This document shows, one piece after another, positions 40,029 through 49,106 of a stretch of 64,000 nt of DNA. Position 1 is the stretch's first letter. Each line of letters starts with the position of its first letter. The notes beneath the pieces were generated by a model that had not been told where the DNA came from, made no database searches, and saw nothing but the letters and a program-made list of their open reading frames with translations. Source of the DNA: Penelope pileata (taxonomy: Eukaryota > Chordata > Aves > Galliformes > Cracidae); the NCBI GenBank assembly GCA_013396635.1, contig WBMW01003937.1, positions 24,405-88,404 on the forward strand. Reading direction: 5' to 3'. The position numbers were made by a program, and so were the translations under genes.

Positions 40029-40521
40029 GAAAAGAGCACAATAACACTATTTGATAGAGCACATTCTCGGCTACAAACCATGATTTTTCAGCATAGGCAC
40101 CACCATTAGCTATACATTGTTGACTATGATGAACAAGAGCTGCATGCCATGCTCGTAACAATCTGCACCAGTGGAGGTGCCCCACTGTCTCTGTCACTGC
40201 AGCTGAAATGCATCACCACCCCTCTCTGTGCTCACAGCCACTGGTTGGGCTCCAGAGATGTTCAGCAGCATCAGTGAATGTCAGTGGGTGCTATTGGTTC
40301 TGCATGGGGGAATTCAGTGCCCCCCTTTGCTCCACCCGCACTCCCATGTCAGACGCCATGGGGTCAGAGTGCCCCTCTGCTGCCATCTGTCACACGGCCA
40401 CAGCATGGGACGGGAGATGGGTGGGAAGGTTCAGCCTCTGCTGCCATCCCACCAACATCTGCCTCTGGTGTCGTGGGCCAGCAGCATAACATAGGAGGCG
40501 GTACTTTTGGAGCAGCCCTTG
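40029..40521 (-). mobile_element. Mariner copy B, nested in the hAT gene, left end missing
   Basis: The same internally deleted mariner as 27436-27976, on the minus strand, inserted in the hAT pseudogene. The right end is intact: the terminal repeat, read on the minus strand, begins 'caagggctgctccaaaagta' at 40521 and is followed on the plus strand by the target TA at 40522-40523. The interior has the transposase C-terminal remnant 'CIANGGAYAEK' on the minus strand (about 40089-40121) and the same GC-rich middle as copy A. The left ~60 bp, including the other terminal repeat, are missing: similarity to copy A starts abruptly at the 'aaagagcacaataac' word. hAT codons expected between 'ELKRSLK' (left) and 'ASYVVANL' (right) are also reduced. 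The plus-strand open frames 40208-40541 are shadows. Confidence 0.87.
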
Positions 40522-41087
40522 TACAAAAGCTAGTTATGTAGTAGCAAATCTGATTGCAAAAAAAATAAGAACCATTTGCAGATGATGAGCTTATTTAAGT
40601 AATGTATGGAAAGCATGGCGGCTATAATTTGTCTCATTAAAAAAAAAAAAAAAGCCTTAATTTTTCTAAAATCAGTTTGTCTCACTAGACTATAGCCAAG
40701 CAGATTGAAGAAATCTATTGAAAGAAATTCGGAGAGTAAAGTTGAATTTTTTGCTTTGGCAATAAATTAAATTACTGATGCTACAGATATGGCTCAACTT
40801 GCCGTTTTTATTAGAGGTATTGGTAACAAATGTAATGTCACTGAAGAAATTGCTTATTTGGTGCCATTAAAAGACACAATTAAAAATCTCTTGATTTGTA
40901 TAAAGTAGTAAACATTTCATTAAAGCAATTTTCTTTAACCTTTGGCATCATATCTGGTATAGATACTGATGGCTCCCTGGTGATGGTTAATAGAAAAAAA
41001 AAAGAAAAGGTCTTATAAAATTAATAGATGATGTAGTTGCTGCAGGCAGCTTATGTTTGATAAAATTCTACTGCATCATACATCAAG

Positions 41088-41315
41088 ATATAAGGAAGAA
41101 ATTCTTCCTTGTGAGGGTGGTGAGACACTGGAACAGGTTGCCCAGAGAAGTTGTGGATGCCCCCTCCCTGGAAGTGTTCAAGGCCAGGCTGGATGGGGCT
41201 TTGGGCAACCTGGTCTGGTGGGAGGTGTCCTTGCCCATGGCAGGGGGGTTGGAACAAGATGATCTCTAGGGTCCCTTCCAACCTGAACCATTCTATGATT
41301 CTATGATTCTGTGAT
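41088..41315 (+). mobile_element. CR1 LINE 3' end nested in the hAT gene, young copy
   Basis: About 228 bp of CR1 3' end, from 'tataaggaagaaattcttcc' to the tail ending 'ttctatgattctgtgat', near-identical to 34361-34580. It sits inside the hAT pseudogene. The hAT reading before it ends '...YCIIHQ' and the reading after it resumes 'ENLCAKALEM', so the two halves of the transposase join without loss when the CR1 is taken out. This dates the CR1 after the hAT element and gives an exact insertion point (within 'catcaaga|aaattt', ambiguous by a few bases because AAGA occurs on both sides). Confidence 0.95.
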
Positions 41316-42110
41316 AAGAAAATTTATGTGCAAAAGCTTTAGAAATGGATAATGTCATGCAAATCGTCATCAAAGCTCTGTATTTCATAAAGTCCTGGGA
41401 TTGAATCATCATTAATTTCAGGAGTTCCTTAAAAGTATGGACGCTGAGTACGGGGTTTCTGAAGTAAGGTGGCTAAGTTGGAGTAAAATGCTAAAAAGAT
41501 TTTCTGTTTTCTGAAATAAACAAGTCATTTATGGAATCAAAAGGAAAATTTGTTCCAGAACATGAAGAAGAAAGGCTTACAGATTTAGCATTTTTGTTGG
41601 ATTTGACTACTCATTTAAATGAGTTAAACTTGTCTTCAAGACGAAAATCAACTTATCTGTGCTATGTTTCAAACTAAAACAGCGTTTGAAATGGTAAGTT
41701 ATGGCAAATAATATTATGCATTTTGATACATTGGCTAAACACAGTCCCGTGAACAGTGAAAAATATGCAGCCTTTCTTTCAACTTTGATGAAGGAATTTG
41801 AGAATAAGTTTCAAGATTTCCAAAGAATTCATCAATTTTTTGATATATTTGCAACTCAAGTTTTAATCAATAAAAATACATGCGAATTTTCAAAGGGAAT
41901 GTATGGAGTTGCAATCAGACATTGAATTCAAAGCAAAATTTGATCATGTCTCTCTACTGGACTTTTGTAAGAGCTATATTGCCATAGAAAAATATCCCTT
42001 GCTTCACAATCAGGCCTTATTCACATCATCACTTCTTGGCATTTGTGAACAGCTGTTTTCAAAGGTGAAGTACAGGAAGTGTAAAATTTCGTCAAAAATC
42101 TCTGTGTGGT

Positions 42111-42416
42111 CCAAGACAATTCCTCTTCACCAAACATGAACCAGGCAAGGCAAGATGTTGGACAGCCATGGTCAAGATGTGTCCTCCAAAGGCAGCAGAT
42201 AGACTATTCAGCAGACAGTAGTCTGCTGTTCAGGAACCAGCAGCCTTCCACACCTGGCACTCTTGCATCAGCCCGTCAGTCAGACAACTGGTAGCTCTCT
42301 CTTGCTGTGCTAATATTGTCACAATAATTATGGTGGCCAAAATAACTGGCCACTGAACAAATACTTGACTTTTATCTGTCTTTTTTTCTTTTTTTCTTTT
42401 TTTTTAAATCTGTAGT
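42111..42416. other. Unassigned segment between hAT remnant and CR1
   Basis: After hAT similarity stops near 42110 there is about 270 bp of more GC-rich sequence that I do not recognise (42128-42300), then a T-rich tract (42379-42407). The missing hAT C-terminus and right terminus would be expected here, so the segment may be another old repeat or a deletion scar. Confidence 0.5.
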
Positions 42417-42670
42417 AATAGGACAAGTGGTAACAGCTTTAAGGTAAAAGAAGAATAAGTTCTTCACTATGAGAATGGTGAGGCACTGGAACAGGTTTTT
42501 CAGGGAAGCTACGGATGCCCCATTCCTGGAGGTGTTTAAGGCCAGGTTGGATGGGGCTTTGTGCAGCCTGATCCAGTGGAAGGTGTCTGTCCATTGCAGG
42601 AGGATTGGAAATAGATCTTTAAGGTCCTTTCCAATCCAAGCATTCTGTGATAATATTCTATGATTCTATT
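42417..42670 (+). mobile_element. CR1 LINE 3' end
   Basis: Plus-strand CR1 3' end beginning near 'aataggacaagtggtaac'. It continues through 'gtgaggcactggaacagg' and 'ggccaggttggatggggctt', and ends in a degenerate tail 'attctatgattctattg'. Compared with the other copies it has a deletion of about 25 bp near 42445-42450 and more substitutions, so it is older than the copy at 41088. It is the closest identifiable element to the end of the hAT remnant. Confidence 0.92.
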
Positions 42671-45600
42671 GTTAATCAGTGAACAAGCTTTCAGACTTCT
42701 AAAAACTATACTAAGAACCAACTGAAGCTTGCGTTCTTCATACTAACAGGGTGACTCATTATTATTGCTTTGGCTTCACAGAAAAGTAGCCTTACCTCAG
42801 GAGATTTTCCTCATCCTTATTTTCATTTGTATTTTATGTATTACAGCCTGACAGGTCGACCTTTTCAGGTTGCATGTTGTGAAATGTTGCTGCGAAGGAC
42901 AGTTGATATCAAAACAGGTTCTTTTCTGGATCATTAAAAGCATTGAAAGACAGAAGATTTCTAATTAAGCTACAGAACTGTGTAGTATTAGAAACCTGTA
43001 CTTGAAAAAAACTTCTTATTTACAGCTAAGAGACAGGGCTAATTAGGTTTTGTTTTCCATGAAAGCTATATATAAAGCTTGCAACTAAATTTGGAGGACA
43101 TAAATCCAAGACAGACAAAAATCCAGTATCCTTTCTGCTATGAAATACTTCTATAAAAAGGTAAACACAATCTTTTTTTTTTAAAAAAAGATGAAAAACA
43201 AACCATATATGCAAGGAAGTTCTAGGAGGAAGCTAAGTATTAAAAAGCTCTACAGAAAATTCTTAGTACATTTAAGTTATGTCTGTTAGTTTACATAGAA
43301 ATTCCAATGATTCTCTAAAGGAACTGACTGTTACAGTATTTAAAAGTATCCCGTAAGTTTATTTCAAGTATTACTCTACTGCATATAATAGCTTTTATTC
43401 TATCCATCTGAAGTCCTGAACGTACTAGAACTAAAGTCGAATGTATTAGTGGAAATCTAACTACCCAGTTAGTAGCCATTAACCAGGATAAATTAGAAAA
43501 TTCTTGTTATACCAACAGTCTTTATATTTCTTGCTCTCTTTTCATCTTTTTCATTTTACATCTTCTAAGAAAACTAAGAAACTTCTCTCAGCATTTAATG
43601 ATCAAAATAAATAACTTTTTGTTCTGGGACTAAGTCAAAGCTTTTAACCAGCTTTTTTAATTATACAAAGACAATTTTGTCTCTGCTCATTTTCCTATCT
43701 GATATGGATCTGTTGAGACTGACAGATTTAGCAGCAGTAATTTTTATTTGCAATCATCCAGAAAACACTGCTTACTTAGATATTTTTTTTAGCATCTGAC
43801 TAATTGTATTTCATAAATAACAACTGTAGAGACATTCCATTTTTATTTTTTTTTTTAACTGAAGCTGGGTATATTTATGGTTATAATTTAATTTGGACCT
43901 TTGTGACAGTTACTGGCTTTGTAGCTGCCTTGAGTACATAACATAATGTGACAGAATAGATAAAATGTGGTTTAAACAGATATTAGCTCAGTGATTACGG
44001 CCTGGCAAGAGCACAGCAGCATTCTTCCCATGACTCTTGTTTGATACTATTTTTAAGGGGCCTTGCAGTCAGTGTTTCGTGCCAGCTGGTCCCAGTCTGC
44101 TTGCAATTCTGTGCTCTGCTCTTTCACAAGACATGTAAGGTGAGCTGATGCTATACAGTACTAGAAATTGGAAACCTCAAACTTTGGGAAATATCTTTTA
44201 ACGAATATTTCCTGTAATTTATTGGAGACTCTCATGCTAAAAGTGCCTTTATGGAAAATCTAGCCAACACTAAGGAAAGAACATAATATACCTTGGCAAT
44301 GAAACTGTTTTTTTTTTTTTTAATTATTTCCAACTGCAAAGCAAAGAGGGGTTGCAGGTGTGATGAGGAAAAAGCAGAGCATGTAAGTTATCCTCTAGTA
44401 CTGGAGTTAGTCATGTGTAGCAAGATCATATGGGAGCAAGGTATGAATAATTACTCTTTAGCCAACTGTCCCTCCTGTGTACATTGCTGGTGATGGTGAA
44501 AGTCTAGCAAATATGTCACAGGGACATTTTTAAGTCTTCAGAGTTTCTTAAATCTCAAAAACATGCTAGTCATCATCACTTTTGTCTGTCTACTATGACC
44601 TTACGCATTCACTTTTCCAATAGTTTTCTTTCTCGTTGTTCTTCTGCAGATCTTGCCATCATACTGTGTGCATGTCCTGTATAGCTTGTGAGTCTTTATT
44701 AACCTTTGATTTCTTTTTAGATTGCCTTGTTCATCTACCTGCTTTCTTCTCCCTTTAGTATATTTTGTTTCATTCAATTCGCAACCCTGTTTTTTTCATT
44801 TAAACTTTCTTCATTTCTTTTCTGTACCTTTCAATATTTCTTTGACACTGACACTGCTTGCTTTCATCCAGTGTTGAATTCAGCCCTTGTTTCTCAACTG
44901 TCATTTTCATTTGATTGAAACTATTTTCATGGGTTTTTACAAACATAAGCATTTTAGCAATATATCTAAGTTGATAGATAAAAGGAAAAAACAACATTTT
45001 TTTTACTATTAATTCTTATAAACTGTGGACCAGACTGTTCTCTAGGATGTACAGAGCTAATAATAGATTAGAAATCCCCTTCCCTCATTCATCTGAAAAT
45101 TTTTATCTCCAAAACGAAGAATTATGAGAGCATGTAAACAATTATAAGACATGCAAGAACTGACGTGTAGCACATATGGACTAAAATTACAAGAAAATCC
45201 TCATGGAATTTGACTTTGAAGTTCTGCATATTCCTTTACTTTAATTGTCATATTGATAGACTGAAGTCTATAAGTAAAAAAATGTAAGAAGAAACAAATA
45301 TGAAAGAAGTTGGTCAGTACTTAGAGCAATGGATTGATGACACCCATTGACGATACCAGCCAGTAGGTTACAATTTTGCCATCATGTTTCGGAATTTATT
45401 GCCGCAAGATCAGAATTCAAAATGGCAATAAGCAATTTAACTGAAGAAAGGTAATGAATATCTGTTAGACACAGTTGTGTGAAAGCAATCTGTTGCTCAG
45501 AGGAGCCCCGAAATTGGAGTGATTGCCAAAGTCAAGAGAATGACAAACACTGGGTTTGGACTTCCTCTGTAGTCCATTTCCCCTTGGGGATAAACTGGTG

Positions 45601-47159
45601 TGGCCATGCTACAAAAACCATGAATCAAGTCACGCAGTATTGTCAGCACAATCTGAGAAATAGTTTTTAAGTTTAAATGTTTATAGTCTCTCGAATGTTT
45701 ACATTGTTTGTTTGTCAGTTTAAAGGTTTATAGCCTCTTGGGCTGCAGGCTTTCTCTTACAGTCACTCAGAGGCTCATGCCTTTGCATCACAGCTCCAGG
45801 AAGCTTGGTTCAGCTCATGGAGTAGGAGATGCAGACCCAGCTGTCACGCCTCCAACTCGCTGTCTTTCGGATATCGAATGCAAGGACTCTCGAAGTCAGA
45901 AAATGCCAAATGCATTTAAGAGCTTTCAGGATTGGAAGGCTTTGAGCTACATTCTAGTTATCTAAACACTCTTTGTTTAGAAGTCACAGCTCTGTTACAT
46001 CTTACAACCATTTTGTGAAGCTTTGCAAAATGAAATACTTTGAAAACTTCAAAATTATGAACAATAGAAATCTTACAGTGACAAAGGTCTGATCTACTGA
46101 GGTCTGTCCGAATTTTGTGTTTCTTCTACAGTATCTATTTTAAAGTAGGTTGTCATCCTGGATTGATTCTATTGGTATCAACAATGTTGTTATTTTCCAT
46201 TGTTATTAAACAGTGTCTATTGCATGATCCCTTCTAGTGGAGGTACAATATTGCTTAAGCAGCATTTCTCTCAATACTTAAGAAAATACTTAAGTGTCAC
46301 ATAAGATATGGTAGATTTTCTTAATGAACAGATTCATTTTAGAAAATTGCAAGTAAAATGATATGCTTAATACTGTCTTTGAGATTTGTGTTTATAATGT
46401 TCAGAGCTTAAAAGAACGTTACCGTTACTATTTTATTTATTTATAGTAAAGGAAGCTCAATTGAACCAAACAATGCTTAAAAGGAGCACATGGCATTCAG
46501 GGATGCCACTGTGGAGGGCAGCTGAGGGACTCCTGCTCTTCTCTATGAAGACTCAATCAGTTAAGACAATTGTGCTCCCTGTGCAATCAATGGTACTTGA
46601 AAGAAAAGGTCAGGTTTAGTATAAGAAAGCAATGCTGGATGAATTACTATGGAGAAGGGGCAATTTTTATTTCTGAACATTTCAACGCCTTATTAAGTCA
46701 CAGGGCTTCTTGACATTTTGCACTTCTTGTCTCTTTACTTCTCTTTCATGAGCAGTTGGTCTTTGCAATATGATTCTGTTTGTTTTTCTTTTTTGCTAAT
46801 TGCGAACTTTTTAAATAGGTAATTTCTATAGAACGTTCACCGCAACTTCAGCTTATTGCAGAATGCTTTTTTCTGTTTAGATTTAAATATTGAGTGGCTC
46901 AAGGAATTCCATTAGCTGAGGTACATCAGGCAAACTTCTCTTACAGAAGGCATTTATTGAGCTAGGCAAATGATTTTTCAAGCTAACCACACAGTTTTCT
47001 TCGAGAAAATAATGCAGTGTAGGTTGTATTAACTCATTTTTTCCATTCAGATGCCCAGTAGTAAGCAGCACAAGTCTTCTGTAAACAAATGAAAAATACC
47101 TGTGTGCATGAAATAAACAAAAAAATGAGAGCATATGGCAGCATTTAGAGGAAAGCGGT
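42671..47159. other. AT-rich unique DNA, no gene seen
   Basis: About 4.5 kb with no recognised gene or transposable element. Poly-T/poly-A runs lie at 43172-43190, 43846-43857 and 44311-44322. The segment 45330-45965 is more complex, with several CpGs and an 85-codon open frame (45708-45965) of unknown meaning. An imperfect repeat ('gtttaaatgtttatagtctct'-like) recurs about 48 bp apart at 45671 and 45718. The bases CGGT at 47156-47159 match those after the next element. Confidence 0.5.
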
Positions 47160-47483
47160 TGTAGGGAAACAGTTGATCACAGCATGAACTGATGATTGAG
47201 CACATGGTGGAGGGGCATGGCTGGCCTGGGGAATACAGGTAGACCACTTGCACCTGTGACCAGAAGGGTAGACCTGGGGCAGGGTTGCCCCCAGGCTTAG
47301 ATAAAGGCCAGCCAGGCAGAGAAGAAAGTAGCTTGAAAAGCTTGAGAGGATTGAGGAAGAAACTTGAAAGAGAGAGAAGACTGGAAAGGAGTTTGTGAAA
47401 GAAAGAGAGGATCAAATGGTGTAGTTGTGAGAGTTTTGGGACTTTTCCAGTTACCACAGTGCTTTTGTTTCAAATAAACTTCA
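47160..47483 (+). repeat. Candidate short solo LTR, TSD CGGT
   Basis: A 324-bp block starting TGTAGGGAAAC and ending AACTTCA (TG...CA), with the 4-bp sequence CGGT immediately on both sides (47156-47159 and 47484-47487). CpG-containing words are rare in this DNA, which makes a chance match less likely. A TATA-like 'agataaagg' lies near 47299, a purine-rich tract at 47320-47415 and AATAAA at 47473-47478. A 4-bp duplication would suit a class I (ERV1, gammaretrovirus-like) element. Oddly, the polyadenylation signal is only 5 bp from the proposed end, leaving almost no U5, so the true right boundary could lie further downstream. I do not recognise the family. Confidence 0.5.
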
Positions 47484-49044
47484 CGGTAGCAACTTGAGTG
47501 TATTCTAAAGAAGAGTACTTCAGGCCTCTCTTTACTTAGCAAGGGAGTAGGATTTAATGCCATGACAAATGTTTGAGCACTGAGGCAAGCAGGTGGTACA
47601 AAATTGACTGCTGTACAAGCATCACAGGGATTTTTGTTTTGCTTTTCTCTGAAGCATTGGCACAGTCAAGATAGCAGGCTCTTTGCATTCTATGATCTGA
47701 TATGGTACAGAAAATCTCAGTTTCCTTTGAAAGTTTTCTGCGTGTATGGCAATCAGAATAAAGAGATTTTTAAAGAGCTATAGGTGCTAGGGTTTTTATC
47801 TTTTATTCTTGTTTCAGCTCTCCACTGCAAAGGAAAATTATTTTCCTCCAGGAAGACAGATGCAGAAGTTGACCATGTATGACGTTCTCTCAGATCTTAA
47901 TCACAATTGAAAGACAGGAGGATAAGGTAAGTCAAAAAGACCATTTTTTGTCTGGAATTTAAAGCCAACATGAGTACATCTGTATGCTTGATACTAAGTG
48001 AGCTATTGCTATCTGATCAGAATAACTGGCTTCCATAGGCACCTAGAAGAAAAGAAAATAGAATAAGAGAAAACTGGAACAGCTACAGGAAAAAACAGGT
48101 TAGGTCTTGGTCGTTAATGGTCAAGAAAGAATATTCAAATACTTTCTTTATGGAGTGTCAAAGCTTGGCCTCTAATCAGAGGAAGAGAAAGAAGAGAGCA
48201 GATTGGGGTTTCTTGCTTTGCTATTGTGTTCCTGGAAGAATGGCTTTTGGTTTGTGTAGATGCTTCTTATGCATCCTAGAAAGAATTACTCAATCATTAA
48301 ATCTCCATGTTTCCCTATTCCACCTCAATTTATAAACTGTAATTTACTGTAACTATAATTTCTACAGTTGTACTGAAATTATAACATAGAATGGGTTTTG
48401 AGCCAGTTACTACTTACAGTAGTGTGATAAACAGAAGAAAAAAACTATTAATTCTGTAAACATGCTCCTAATTCTTAGTCTGAACTACTCTACTTCTTCC
48501 ATAATGATTATAAACTATACAATACTCAAAGATTCTAAGAATATGCAAGGTATGAAGTTTGAATCAAACACTGCTTACATAAAGTTTTCATGTCCTTGGG
48601 CTGTTTGGGATAGAGATGGAAGTGTGATAACAGGCAGGGTAATTCAATTAAGGTCACAGCCTCCAAACCAGCTGCACATCATAGGAAAAACCAACCAAAC
48701 AATGACAAAAAAAACAAAAAAAAAAAAGCTGACAGAAAATTCAAGGTTCAGTAGCTTTGGCAAGTACTTGTCCCAGTTTTAAAGACTAATAACAAAATAT
48801 CCATGCCTCAGCTAGACTAAACACGATTTTAGTTTACTGTTGCAGGAGTGTTTTGTTTTGTCAGTCTGTGAAGTCATATTCTACACACTATCATTTGTCA
48901 GAAGTCCATTTCACTTTTACAGTCCTGGTTTTCTACTTCTGAACGATAGTTTTCTCTAGTTCCTTTATATGGGGAACACTTGGTGATAAAAGTAGTATAT
49001 GGTACATAAGATTTTATATTTCTGATTGGATTTTTTTTTCATTG
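47484..49044. other. AT-rich unique DNA, no gene seen
   Basis: Nothing recognisable. An A-rich run lies at 48709-48727. Confidence 0.55.
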
Positions 49045-49106
49045 AATCATAGAACAGCCCAGGTTGGGAAGGGACTCTGAAAGATTGTAAAGTACAACCT
49101 TTCAAT
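49045..49106 (-). mobile_element. CR1 LINE 3' tail fragment
   Basis: About 60 bp of minus-strand CR1 3' end: 'atcatagaacagcccaggtt' then 'gggaagggactctgaaag'. It is short and diverged, with no ORF2 sequence. Confidence 0.75.

Larger units (their letters stand above)
39470..42110 (+). pseudogene. Decayed hAT (Charlie-like) transposase gene with nested insertions
   Basis: Three collinear blocks of one hAT transposase related to the hAT-derived part of GTF2IRD2/FAM200/EPM2AIP1-like proteins. Block 1 (39470-40028) starts with a hAT-like terminus, 'caggcacgtcc...ggggccgcatgc', and contains the remains of the BED-type N-terminus. 'VALCLISKE' has lost one zinc-binding Cys, and 'LKTLYMQKITAKFDAYQRMF' has lost both expected His. 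Block 2 (40524-41087) carries 'ASYVVANLIAKKIR' and 'ATDMAQLAVFIRGI'. Block 3 (41316-42110) carries 'NLCAKALEMDNVMQIVIKAL', 'EVRWLSWSKMLKRF' and the hAT dimerisation region with 'GICEQLFSKVKYRK' near the C-terminus. Many frameshifts and stops; one shift lies near 41881, between the open frames 41701-41925 and 41903-42139. The final ~40 codons and the right terminus were not found. It is a long-dead transposon copy. Confidence 0.85.
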
